Origin: Streptomyces flavotricini
Lineage (GTDB): Bacteria; Actinomycetota; Actinomycetes; Streptomycetales; Streptomycetaceae
Direction: 5' to 3'
Length of the DNA stretch: 64,000 nt
Assembly: GCF_020639365.1 (NCBI RefSeq)
Contig: NZ_JAINUL010000001.1
Location: forward strand, 3,175,223-3,239,222
This document shows, piece after piece, positions 44,538 through 53,326 of this stretch. The position numbers were made by a program, and so were the translations under genes. Each line of letters opens with the position of its first letter. Positions within the stretch are counted from its first letter, which is position 1. Below the pieces are notes generated by a model. That model searched no databases. It had not been told where the DNA came from and worked only from the letters and a program-made list of their open reading frames with translations.

Positions 44538-45497
44538 TCAGGACTCCGTCAGCGTCGCCAGGAGCGTGTCCGCGGCCGCGTACGGGTCCAGCTCGCCGGC
44601 CGCGACCCGGGCCGCGAGGGCGTCGAGGTGCGCGTCCCCGCGCACGTCGGCCATCCGGGCCCGCAGGGTCGTCACCGCGATGGTCTCCACCTCGCGCGCC
44701 GCCCGGGCCGTACGGCGCTCGGCCAGCACCCCGCGCTCGTCCATCCACGCCCGGTGCTTCTCCAGGGCCTCGACCAGCTCGTCGATGCCCTGGCCGCGCG
44801 CCGCGACCGTCTTGACGATCGGCGGCCGCCAGTCGCCCGCGCCCCGGGACTCCCCGAGGCCCAGCATGTGGTTCAGCTCCCGGGCGGTGGCGTCGGCGCC
44901 GTCCCGGTCCGCCTTGTTCACCACGTAGACGTCGCCGATCTCCAGGATGCCCGCCTTGGCGGCCTGGATCCCGTCGCCCATCCCGGGGGCCAGGAGCACC
45001 ACCGAGGTGTCGGCCTGCGAGGCGATCTCCACCTCCGACTGCCCGACCCCGACCGTCTCGACCAGGATCACCTCGCAGCCCGCCGCGTCCAGCACCCGGA
45101 TCGCCTGCGGGGCCGCCCAGGCGAGACCGCCCAGGTGGCCACGGGTGGCCATGGAGCGGATGTAGACCCCGGGGTCGGAAGCGTGGTCCGACATCCGGAC
45201 CCGGTCTCCGAGCAGTGCACCGCCGGAGAACGGCGAGGACGGGTCGACGGCGAGGACGCCGACCCGCTTGCCGGCCTTGCGGTACGCGGAGACCAGCGCC
45301 GAGGTGGACGTGGACTTGCCGACGCCCGGGGAGCCGGTCAGGCCCACCACGTACGCCCCGCCCGTCAGCGGGGCCAGGGCCGCCATCACCTCGCGCAGCT
45401 GCGGGGACGCCCCCTCGACCAGCGAGATCAGCCGGGCCACCGCTCTCGGCCTGCCCTCACGCGCCTGGGCCACCAGCTGGGGGACGTCCACCGTCAT
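44538..45497 (-). CDS. meaB: Acyl-CoA mutase-associated G-protein chaperone MeaB
   Basis: GTPase that loads and protects the B12 cofactor of methylmalonyl- or isobutyryl-CoA mutase. The 319-residue protein shows Walker A GSPGVGKSTSTSAL, VDPSSPFSGGALLGDRVRM, switch segment ETVGVGQSEVEIA, and base-recognition NKADRDGAD. ATG 45497. It follows the thiolase gene by 58 bases on the same strand, so they are probably co-transcribed. Client could be the IcmA enzyme encoded at 29804-31504 or MutAB elsewhere. Confidence 0.94.
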   Translation of the reverse strand: MTVDVPQLVAQAREGRPRAVARLISLVEGASPQLREVMAALAPLTGGAYVVGLTGSPGVGKSTSTSALVSAYRKAGKRVGVLAVDPSSPFSGGALLGDRVRMSDHASDPGVYIRSMATRGHLGGLAWAAPQAIRVLDAAGCEVILVETVGVGQSEVEIASQADTSVVLLAPGMGDGIQAAKAGILEIGDVYVVNKADRDGADATARELNHMLGLGESRGAGDWRPPIVKTVAARGQGIDELVEALEKHRAWMDERGVLAERRTARAAREVETIAVTTLRARMADVRGDAHLDALAARVAAGELDPYAAADTLLATLTES

Positions 45498-45555
45498 ACG
45501 TGCTGCGCTCCTCGGTTCGGGTAGGGATTAAGGACTGCTTCTGCGGACTGCCGCC

Positions 45556-46752
45556 TTACGGAACGCGGACGATCAGGGCGTCGCCCTGGCCGCCGCCGCC
45601 GCACAGCGCGGCCGCGCCGATCCCGCCGCCCCGGCGCTTGAGCTCCAGCGCGAGGTGCAGCACCACGCGGGCGCCGGACATGCCGATCGGGTGGCCCAGG
45701 GCAATGGCGCCACCGTTGACGTTCACCCTTTCCGGCGTGACGCCGAGGTCCTTCATTGACTGCACGGCGACCGCCGCGAAGGCCTCGTTGATCTCGATGA
45801 GGTCCAGGTCGGAGACCTGGAGGCCCTCCTTCTTCAGGGCGTGCAGGATCGCGTTCGACGGCTGCGACTGCAGCGAGTTGTCGGGACCGGCCACATTGCC
45901 GTGGGCGCCGATCTCGGCGATCCACTCCAGACCCAGCTCCTCGGCCTTCGCCTTGCTCATCACGACCACCGCGGCGGCGCCGTCGGAGATCTGCGAGGAG
46001 GTGCCGGCCGTGATCGTGCCGTCCTTCGCGAACGCGGGGCGGAGCTTGCCGAGGGACTCGACCGTGGTCTCCGGGCGGATGCCCTCGTCCTGGGAGAAGA
46101 GGACCGGGTCGCCCTTGCGCTGCGGGATCTCGACCGGGGTGATCTCGGCGTCGAAGACGCCGTTCTTCTGCGCGGCGGCGGCACGCTGGTGCGAGGTGGC
46201 GGCGAACTCGTCCTGCGGGGCGCGCTCGATGCCCAGGCGGGCGTTGTGCTTCTCCGTGGACTCGCCCATCGCGATGTTCTCGAAGGCGTCGGTGAGGCCG
46301 TCGTAGGCCATCGCGTCCAGCATCTCGATCGCGCCGTACTTGAAGCCCTCTCGAGACTTCGGCAGCAGGTGCGGGGCGTTGGTCATGGACTCCTGGCCGC
46401 CCGCGACCACGATGTCGAACTCGCCCGCGCGGATGAGCTGGTCGGCCAGCGCGATCGCGTCGAGGCCCGAGAGGCACACCTTGTTGATCGTGAGCGCCGG
46501 GACGTTCATGGGGATGCCGCCCTTGACCGCCGCCTGGCGGGCCGGGATCTGGCCCGCACCGGCCTGCAGCACCTGGCCCATGATCACGTATTGCACCTGG
46601 TCGCCGGCGATGCCCGCCCGCTCCAGCGCGGACTTGATGGCGAACCCGCCGAGGTCGGCGCCCGAGAAGGACTTCAGCGAGCCGAGCAGCCGCCCCATGG
46701 GGGTGCGGGCCCCGGCGACGATCACTGACGTGGTGTTGTTCGTTCCGGACAT
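45556..46752 (-). CDS. Acetyl-CoA C-acetyltransferase (thiolase)
   Basis: Claisen condensation or cleavage of acetoacetyl-CoA. The 398-residue protein has nucleophile Cys93 ([12 protein letters not shown]), the C-terminal His motif [17 protein letters not shown], and the second catalytic Cys in [12 protein letters not shown]. Length and motifs fit biosynthetic-type thiolases. It lies upstream of meaB on the same strand and divergent from mce, placing it with acyl-CoA metabolism. Together with the 3-hydroxyacyl-CoA dehydrogenase at the right edge of the window it could supply C4-CoA. Confidence 0.94.
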   Translation of the reverse strand: MSGTNNTTSVIVAGARTPMGRLLGSLKSFSGADLGGFAIKSALERAGIAGDQVQYVIMGQVLQAGAGQIPARQAAVKGGIPMNVPALTINKVCLSGLDAIALADQLIRAGEFDIVVAGGQESMTNAPHLLPKSREGFKYGAIEMLDAMAYDGLTDAFENIAMGESTEKHNARLGIERAPQDEFAATSHQRAAAAQKNGVFDAEITPVEIPQRKGDPVLFSQDEGIRPETTVESLGKLRPAFAKDGTITAGTSSQISDGAAAVVVMSKAKAEELGLEWIAEIGAHGNVAGPDNSLQSQPSNAILHALKKEGLQVSDLDLIEINEAFAAVAVQSMKDLGVTPERVNVNGGAIALGHPIGMSGARVVLHLALELKRRGGGIGAAALCGGGGQGDALIVRVP

Positions 46753-46888
46753 GGAGCACAGCCCCTTGAAGATGAGGGTGAACGAGGGTTTACATGAATG
46801 TACTGAGCAGTACCCGCGCCGTCACCGGCCAGTCGGTGTGATCGCTGGCACGTTGCGTGACCGGCCTCCGCAGCGGTGCACTGGTCCC

Positions 46889-47317
46889 ATGCTGACAAGA
46901 ATCGACCACATCGGGATCGCCTGCTTCGACCTGGACAAGACTGTCGAGTTCTACCGTGCCACGTACGGCTTCGAGGTGTTCCACACCGAGGTCAACGAGG
47001 AGCAGGGAGTGCGCGAGGCCATGCTCAAGATCAACGAGACCTCCGACGGCGGCGCCTCCTACCTCCAGCTCCTCGAACCCACCCGCGAGGACTCCGCCGT
47101 GGGCAAATGGCTGGCCAAGAACGGCGAGGGTGTGCACCACATCGCCTTCGGCACCGAGGACGTCCAGGGCGACTCGGAGGCCATCCGCGGCAAGGGCGTC
47201 AGGGTCCTCTACGACCAGCCCCGCACGGGCTCCATGGGCTCCTCGATCACCTTCCTGCACCCCAAGGACTGCCACGGAGTCCTCACCGAACTGGTCACCT
47301 CGAACCCCGACCACTGA
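46889..47317 (+). CDS. mce: Methylmalonyl-CoA epimerase
   Basis: Interconverts the (2R) and (2S) forms of methylmalonyl-CoA. The 142-residue vicinal-oxygen-chelate protein has metal ligands His7 (RIDHIGIAC), Gln in YLQLLEP, His in GVHHIAFGT and Glu in GVLTELV. ATG 46889 has no obvious ribosome binding site. Divergent from thiolase-meaB; the 136-bp gap contains the small inverted repeat GTACTG/CAGTAC (46800-46813). Confidence 0.93.
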   Translation: MLTRIDHIGIACFDLDKTVEFYRATYGFEVFHTEVNEEQGVREAMLKINETSDGGASYLQLLEPTREDSAVGKWLAKNGEGVHHIAFGTEDVQGDSEAIRGKGVRVLYDQPRTGSMGSSITFLHPKDCHGVLTELVTSNPDH

Positions 47318-47509
47318 CGGACCACTGATGGCCCGATTCCCCGGCCGGTAGAGTGGCCATGGCTCGGCCGGGGTTCGGTGCGGAGACGGGGTCGGGGCCT
47401 GTGACCCCTGCCCCGGTATCTGACACCATTCCCCGGGGGCGTCGTTCAGCGGGCGAGCGATGCTCAATTGGGAGTGAGCTTGCGACCAGGGGACGGATGG
47501 GACCGCGCT
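47318..47509 (+). promoter_or_regulatory. Upstream region of scy
   Basis: TAGAGT at 47349-47354 is a plausible -10 element for scy, roughly 155 bases before its start. No gene is seen in this gap. Confidence 0.35.
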
Positions 47510-50500
47510 GTGCGGGGCTACGAAAGCCAGGAGAGCCATCAGGCTGAAGCCGACCATCTCTCGCGCTTCGAAGCCGAGATGGAGCGGCTGAAGAAGGAGC
47601 GCGGGAAGGCCGTCCAGCACGCCGAAGACCTCGGCTACCAAGTCGAGGTGCTGCGCGCCAAGCTCCACGAGGTGCGCCGCAATCTGGCGTCCCGCCCCGC
47701 CTACGACAGTGCGGACATGGGCTACCAGGCGGAGCAGCTGCTCCGCAACGCCCAGATCCAGGCCGACCAGATGCGCTCGGACGCCGAGCGCGAACTGCGC
47801 GACGCCCGGGCGCAGACGCAGCGCATCCTCCAGGAGCACGCCGAGCACCAGGCGCGCCTGCAGGCCGAGCTGCACGCCGAGGCCGTCAACCGCCGCCAGC
47901 GCCTGGACCAGGAGCTCAACGAGCGCCGCCAGACCGTCGAGGCGCACGTCAACGAGAACGTGGCCTGGGCCGAGCAGCTGCGCGCCCGTACGGAGTCCCA
48001 GGCCCGCCGGCTCATGGACGAGTCGCGCGCCGAGGCCGAGCAGTCCCTGAACGCGGCCCGTGCCGAGGCCGCCCGCATCGCCGAGGAGACCCGCCGCCGG
48101 CTGACCGCCGACGCCGAGGCCGCCCGTGCGGAGACCGAGGCGACCCTGCTGCGCGCCCGCAAGGAGGCCGAGCGGCTGCTGACCGCCGCCTCCGCGCAGG
48201 CCCAGGAGGCCACCGAGCACGCCGAGCGGCTGCGCACGAGCAGCAGCGCCGAGGCCGAGCAGACCCGGCAGCAGACCCTCGACCTCGGCCGGGTGGCCGA
48301 GCAGCGGGTCCAGGAGGCCGACAACGCCCTGCGCGCCGCGCGCTCCGAGGCCGAGAAGCTGCTCGCGGACGCCAAGGAGAGCGCCGCCCGGCAGCTCGCC
48401 TCGGCGGAGTCGGTGAACGAGCAGCGCACCCGCACCGCCAAGGAACAGGTGGCCCGGCTGGTCGGCGAGGCCACCAAGGAGGCCGAGGTCCTCAAGGCCG
48501 AGGCCGAGCAGACCCTCGCCGACGCCCGCGCCGGCGTGGAGCGGCTGCGCGCGGAGGCCGCGGAGCAGGCCCGCGCGGCGGCGGCCGAGGACACGGCCGC
48601 ACAGCTGGCGAAGGCGGCCCGCACCGCGGAGGACGTACTGAACAAGGCCTCGGAGGACGCGCGGGCCACCACCCGCGCCGCCTCCGAGGAGGCCGAGCGG
48701 ATCCGCCGCGAGGCCGAGTCCGAGTCGGAGCGGCTGCGCGCCCAGGCGGCGGCCACGGCCGACGAGCTCAAGGGCGCGGCGAAGGACGACACCGAGGAGT
48801 ACCGGGCCCGGACGGTCGAGCTCCAGGAGGAGGCCCGGCGGCTGCGCGGCGAGGCCGAGCAGCTGCGCGCGGAGGCCGTCGCCGAGGGCGAGCGCATCCG
48901 CGGCGAGGCGCGCCGCGAGGCCGTCCAGCAGATCGAGGAGGCGGCCCGCACCGCCGAGGAGCTCCTCGGCAAGGCCAAGTCGGACGCGGACGAGCTGCGC
49001 GGCGGCGCGAGCGCCGAGAGCGAACGGGTCCGCGCCGAGGCCGTCGAACGCGCCACCACCTTGCGCAAGCAGGCCGAGGAGACGCTGGAGCGGACCCGCG
49101 CCGAGGCGGAGCGGCTGCGCGCCGAAGCCGAGGAGCAGGCGGAGTCCGTCCGGGCCGAGGCCGACGCGGCGGTCCGTGCGCGGCGCGAGGAGACCGAGCA
49201 GGCCCTCGCGGCCAAGCGGGCGGAGGCCGACGAGGAGCTCGTCCGCCTGCACGCCGAGGCCGAGAGCCGGCTGGGCACGGCCGAGCAGACGCTGCGCGAC
49301 GCCCGCGGGGCGGCGGAGAACATCCGCCGGGAGACCGCGGAGGAGGTTGACCGGCTGCGCGCCGAGTCGGCGGAGCGGATCCGCACCCTCCAGGCGCAGT
49401 CGGAGGCGGAAGCCGACCAGCTGCGCACGGACGCGGCGGACGACGCCGGGCGCACCCGCGCGGAGGCCGAGCAGGTCGCCGTACGGCTGCGCAGCGAGGC
49501 GGAGTCCGAGGCGGAGCGGGTGCGCTCGGAGGCCCAGGAGACCGCGGACCGGCTGCGCGCGGAGGCGAAGGCCGCCGCCGAGCGGGTCGCCGCGGAGGCC
49601 GCCGAGGCGCTGGCCGCCGCGCAGGAGGAGGCCGCCCGGCGCCGCCGGGAGGCCGAGGAGACCCTGGCGTCGGCCCGTACGGACGCGGACAGCGAGCGGG
49701 CCCAGGCCCGCGAGCAGAGCGAGGAACTGCTGGCCTCGGCCCGCAAGCGCTCGGAGGAGGCGCAGGCCGAGGCGGCCCGCCTGACCGAGGAGGCGGAGCG
49801 GCGCGCCGCGGAGCTGGTGTCGGCGGCGGAGGCCACCGCCCAGCAGGTGCGGGACGCCGTCGCCGGTCTGCACGAGCAGGCCGAGGAGGAGATCGCAGGG
49901 CTGCGCAGCGCCGCCGAGCACGCGGCGGAGCGTACGAAGACGGAGGCCGAGGAAGAGGCCGCTCGGGTCCGCGCGGACGCCTACGACGAGCGCGAGCGGG
50001 CCACCGGGGACGCCAACCGGATCCGCACCGAGGCGCGGGCCGAGACGGACGCGGCGAAGGCGCTGGCCGAGCGTACGGTCGGCGACGCGATCGCCGAGGC
50101 GGAGCAGCTGCGCGGCGACACCGCCGAGTACGCGCAGCGCGTCCGTACGGAGGCGACGGACGCGCTGGCCGCGGCCGAGCGCGACGCGGCCCGCACCCGG
50201 GCCGACGCCCGGGAAGACGCGAACCGGATCCGCGGCGAGGCGGCGGAGGCCCTGGAGTCCTCGCGCGCCGAGGGCGGCCGGATCGTCGCGGAGGCGACGG
50301 CGGAGGCGAAGCGGCTGACCGACGAGGCCGAGGCCGCGAACGCGGTGACGGTCGGCGAGGCCGCGGCGGAGGCCGAGCGGCTCACCACCGAGGCGGCGCT
50401 GGCGGCCGACGCCACCCGCGCCGAGGCGGCGGGCACCCTGGACGAGGCCCGTTCCGAGGCCAACCGGCTGCGTACGGAGGCGGCCCAGCAGGCGGACCGG

Positions 50501-52045
50501 CTCATCACCGAGGCCGCCTCCGAGGCGGACAAGCTCACCGAGGAGACGCGCGCCGCGAACGAGAGCGCGGTCGGCGAGGCGAAGGCGAAGGCCGAGCGGC
50601 TCACCCGCCAGGCGTCCGACATGCTGGCCGCGGCCGAGCGGGACGCGGCGCGGGTCCTGGTCGACGCCCGCAACGAGGGCGACCGGCTGGTCGACGAGAC
50701 GCGTGCGGCCAACGAGGCCACGGTCGGCGAGGCCGCGGCCGAGGCCGAGCGGCTGCGCGCCGAGGCGGCGCGGACCCTGGACGACGCCCGTGCGGAGGGC
50801 GGCCGGATCATCGGCGAGGCCACCGCGGAGGCCGACCGGGTCACGGTCGCGGCGAACGAGACGCTGGCGAGCGCCGAGCGGGAGTCGGAGCAGACGCTCG
50901 ACGAGGCGCGCGCGGAGGCGAACCGGCTGCGCAGCGAGGCCGCCGAACAGGCGGACCGGCTCATCACGGAGGCGGCGTCCGAGGCGGACCAGCTCACCGA
51001 GCAGACCCGCAAGGACAACGAGCGCACGGTCGGCGAGGCGCAGTCCGAGGCCGAACGGCTGCGTGCGGAGGCCTCGGAGGCCCTGGCCTCGGCGCAGGAG
51101 CACGCGACCCGTACCCGCTCGGAAGCCGAGCGCGTCAAGGCCGAGGCGGCGACGGCCGCGGAGCGCATCCGTACGGAGGCCCGCACGGAGTCCGAGCGGC
51201 TGCTGGACGAGGCCCGCGAAGCCGCCAACAAGCGGCGCAGCGAGGCCGCGGAGCAGGTGGACCGGCTCATCACCGAGGCGGCGGCCGAGGCGGACAAGCT
51301 CACCGGCGACGCGCAGGCGCAGGCCCTGGCGGCCACGACGGCGGCCGAGGAGCAGGCCGACGCGATGGTCGCCGCGGCCCGCAAGGAGGCCGCGCGGATC
51401 TCCTCGGAGGCGACCGTCGAGGGCAACTCCCTGGTGGAGAAGGCCCGTACGGACGCGGACGAGCTGCTGGTCGGTGCGCGCACGGACGCGGCCGCCATAA
51501 GGGAGCGGGCGGAGGAGCTGCGCTCCCGCGTCGAGGCCGAGGTCGAGGAGCTGCACGAGCGGGCCCGCCGGGAGTCCGCCGAGCAGATGAAGTCGGCCGG
51601 CGAGCGCGTGGACAAGCTGGTGCGGGCGGCGACCGAGCAGAGCGTCGAGGCCGAGGCGAAGGCCAAGGCGCTGGTGTCGGACGCGAGCAGCGAGGCGAGC
51701 AAGGTCCGCATCGCGGCGGTCCGCAAGGCGGAGGCGCTGCTCAAGGAGGCCGAGCAGAAGAAGGCCGAGGTGACCCGGGAGGCCGACAAGGCCCTCTCGG
51801 AGGCGAAGGCGGAGGCCGAGCGGCTGGTCGACGAGGGCCGCCGTGAGCTGGAGGTCCTGGTGCGCAGGCGCGAGGACATTCAGGCGGAGATCTCCCGTGT
51901 CCAGGACGTTCTTGAGGCGTTGGAATCATTCGAGGCGCCTTCGGGCGGCGGAAAGCCGGCGGTCGGCGGTCAGGGCGCGGGGGGCGTGAAGGCCGGAGCC
52001 ACTGCCGGTTCCACTCGTTCGGGTGGCAAGGCGTCGGAGGGCTAG
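47510..52045 (+). CDS. scy: Scy polarity/cytoskeletal coiled-coil protein
   Basis: Very long coiled-coil protein that organises the hyphal tip together with DivIVA and FilP. About 1511 residues from GTG 47510, chosen because it gives the opening VRGYESQESHQAEADHLSRF that resembles S. coelicolor Scy; TTG 47468 and GTG 47474 are further upstream. A conserved N-terminal stretch (HAEDLGYQVEVLRAKLHEVR) precedes an almost unbroken Ala/Glu/Arg-rich coil with 51-residue periodicity: the phrase ADRLITEA recurs at DNA spacings of 459 and 306 bases, i.e. 3 and 2 units of 153. The C-terminus is Gly/Ser-rich. Longer than the ~1326 residues I recall for S. coelicolor, suggesting extra repeats. Followed by filP. 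Confidence 0.93.
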   Translation: MRGYESQESHQAEADHLSRFEAEMERLKKERGKAVQHAEDLGYQVEVLRAKLHEVRRNLASRPAYDSADMGYQAEQLLRNAQIQADQMRSDAERELRDARAQTQRILQEHAEHQARLQAELHAEAVNRRQRLDQELNERRQTVEAHVNENVAWAEQLRARTESQARRLMDESRAEAEQSLNAARAEAARIAEETRRRLTADAEAARAETEATLLRARKEAERLLTAASAQAQEATEHAERLRTSSSAEAEQTRQQTLDLGRVAEQRVQEADNALRAARSEAEKLLADAKESAARQLASAESVNEQRTRTAKEQVARLVGEATKEAEVLKAEAEQTLADARAGVERLRAEAAEQARAAAAEDTAAQLAKAARTAEDVLNKASEDARATTRAASEEAERIRREAESESERLRAQAAATADELKGAAKDDTEEYRARTVELQEEARRLRGEAEQLRAEAVAEGERIRGEARREAVQQIEEAARTAEELLGKAKSDADELRGGASAESERVRAEAVERATTLRKQAEETLERTRAEAERLRAEAEEQAESVRAEADAAVRARREETEQALAAKRAEADEELVRLHAEAESRLGTAEQTLRDARGAAENIRRETAEEVDRLRAESAERIRTLQAQSEAEADQLRTDAADDAGRTRAEAEQVAVRLRSEAESEAERVRSEAQETADRLRAEAKAAAERVAAEAAEALAAAQEEAARRRREAEETLASARTDADSERAQAREQSEELLASARKRSEEAQAEAARLTEEAERRAAELVSAAEATAQQVRDAVAGLHEQAEEEIAGLRSAAEHAAERTKTEAEEEAARVRADAYDERERATGDANRIRTEARAETDAAKALAERTVGDAIAEAEQLRGDTAEYAQRVRTEATDALAAAERDAARTRADAREDANRIRGEAAEALESSRAEGGRIVAEATAEAKRLTDEAEAANAVTVGEAAAEAERLTTEAALAADATRAEAAGTLDEARSEANRLRTEAAQQADRLITEAASEADKLTEETRAANESAVGEAKAKAERLTRQASDMLAAAERDAARVLVDARNEGDRLVDETRAANEATVGEAAAEAERLRAEAARTLDDARAEGGRIIGEATAEADRVTVAANETLASAERESEQTLDEARAEANRLRSEAAEQADRLITEAASEADQLTEQTRKDNERTVGEAQSEAERLRAEASEALASAQEHATRTRSEAERVKAEAATAAERIRTEARTESERLLDEAREAANKRRSEAAEQVDRLITEAAAEADKLTGDAQAQALAATTAAEEQADAMVAAARKEAARISSEATVEGNSLVEKARTDADELLVGARTDAAAIRERAEELRSRVEAEVEELHERARRESAEQMKSAGERVDKLVRAATEQSVEAEAKAKALVSDASSEASKVRIAAVRKAEALLKEAEQKKAEVTREADKALSEAKAEAERLVDEGRRELEVLVRRREDIQAEISRVQDVLEALESFEAPSGGGKPAVGGQGAGGVKAGATAGSTRSGGKASEG

Positions 52046-52181
52046 CAATCGCTCAAGATGTGTGTTCCTGATGAAGGTTCAGCCGAACGAGTGACAAGCA
52101 TTCTGTCGTCTTGCCACTCAAAAGGGGTGTCATTGTCCAGATCAAACGTGGATTGACTCGATGACACGCCGCTCGGGCGCC

Positions 52182-52187
52182 TAGGAT
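52182..52187 (+). promoter_or_regulatory. Candidate filP -10 element
   Basis: TAGGAT lies 51 bases before the filP ATG in the 193-bp scy-filP gap. A TTGACT at 52153 is 23 bases upstream, too far for a standard -35, so only the -10 is proposed. Confidence 0.35.
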
Positions 52188-52238
52188 TCCCCTAACACCT
52201 CACGTAGCACCTCATCGGTCTCATTCGACAGGAACCCC

Positions 52239-53177
52239 ATGAGCGACACTTCCTCCCCCTTCGGCTTCGAGCTCGTGCGGCGTGGTTACGACCGCGGTCA
52301 GGTGGACGACCGCATTACCAAGCTGGTCTCCGACCGCGACAGCGCCCTTGGACGTATCAACTCTCTGGAAAAGCGGATCGAGGAGCTGCACCTCGAGACG
52401 CAGAACGCCCAGGCCCAGGTGAGCGACGCCGAGCCGTCGTACGCCGGCCTCGGCGCCCGGGTCGAGAAGATCCTGCGCCTGGCCGAGGAGGAGGCGAAGG
52501 ACCTGCGCGAGGAGGCCCGTCGCGCGGCCGAGCAGCACCGCGAGCTCGCCGAGTCGGCTGCCCAGCAGGTGCGCAACGACGCCGAGTCGTTCGCCGCCGA
52601 CCGCAAGTCGAAGGCGGAGGACGAGGGCGTCCGCATCGTCGAGAAGGCCAAGGGCGACGCCTCCACCCTGCGCGCCGAGGCCCAGAAGGACGCCGCCTCC
52701 AAGCGCGAGGAGGCCGACGCCCTGTTCGAGGAGACCCGCGCCAAGGCCGCCCAGGCCGCCGCGGACTTCGAGACGAACCTCGCCAAGCGCCGCGAGCAGT
52801 CCGAGCGCGACCTGGCCTCGCGTCAGGCCAAGGCCGAGAAGCGCCTCGCGGAGATCGAGCACCGCGCCGAGCAGCTGCGCCTGGAAGCCGAGAAGCTCCG
52901 TACCGACGCCGAGCGCCGCGCCCGCCAGACGGTGGAGACCGCGCAGCGCCAGGCCGAGGACATCGTCGCCGACGCCAATGCGAAGGCCGACCGCATCCGC
53001 AGCGAGTCCGAGCGCGAGCTGGCGGCGCTCACCAACCGCCGCGACTCGATCAACGCCCAGCTCACCAACGTCCGCGAGATGCTGGCGACGCTGACCGGCG
53101 CGGCCGTCGCGGCGGCCAACCCGATCGTCGACGACGAGCCGGTCACCCGCGGCGTTCCGGCGCAGCAGAGCCGCTAG
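52239..53177 (+). CDS. filP: FilP intermediate-filament-like protein
   Basis: Coiled-coil filament former that supports hyphal stiffness and polar growth. The 312-residue protein has a DivIVA-like start (FELVRRGYDRGQVDDRITKL) and a rod of Ala/Glu/Arg-rich coil with a break near RLAEEEAKDLREEA. The short tail is MLATLTGAAVAAANPIVDDE. The same N-terminal idea (single domain then rod) is shared with Scy upstream. ATG 52239 has CAGGAA upstream. Length agrees with the ~310 residues I recall for S. coelicolor FilP. Confidence 0.94.
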   Translation: MSDTSSPFGFELVRRGYDRGQVDDRITKLVSDRDSALGRINSLEKRIEELHLETQNAQAQVSDAEPSYAGLGARVEKILRLAEEEAKDLREEARRAAEQHRELAESAAQQVRNDAESFAADRKSKAEDEGVRIVEKAKGDASTLRAEAQKDAASKREEADALFEETRAKAAQAAADFETNLAKRREQSERDLASRQAKAEKRLAEIEHRAEQLRLEAEKLRTDAERRARQTVETAQRQAEDIVADANAKADRIRSESERELAALTNRRDSINAQLTNVREMLATLTGAAVAAANPIVDDEPVTRGVPAQQSR

Positions 53178-53260
53178 TACGCGCGGTAGCGGGCGCGGCA
53201 GTTCACCGGCGGTCGACCGGTCGGACCGCCTCCGTCTACCGGCCCGTGGACGAACGTCCT

Positions 53261-53309
53261 GCCCGAGGGCCCTGTGTCACCTGTTTGAGGTGGCGTGGGG
53301 CCCTCGGGC
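53261..53309. terminator. Nested hairpin between filP and the first ABC operon
   Basis: Outer arms GCCCGAGGGCCC/GGGCCCTCGGGC (53261-53272, 53298-53309) and inner arms CACCT/AGGTG. It is 84 bases after the filP stop and ends five bases before the -10-like hexamer of the ABC operon, so it may end filP transcription and also overlap a regulatory site. Confidence 0.65.
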
Positions 53310-53313
53310 GTTC

Positions 53314-53319
53314 TAGCGT
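53314..53319 (+). promoter_or_regulatory. -10 element of first ABC operon, leaderless start
   Basis: TAGCGT followed by seven bases and ATG 53327. No ribosome binding site is present, suggesting transcription begins at or next to the start codon. Confidence 0.5.
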
Positions 53320-53326
53320 GAGCGGC

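Noticed and set aside
47353..47547. Possible small gene between mce and scy
   Set aside because: No ribosome binding site, overlaps the scy start, no recognisable family; more likely the scy leader.
46790..51556. Open frame of nearly 1600 codons antisense to scy
   Set aside because: It is a mirror of the scy repeat: high-GC codon bias keeps opposite frames open. Composition is Leu/Gly/Arg-rich without domains, and scy itself is recognisable.
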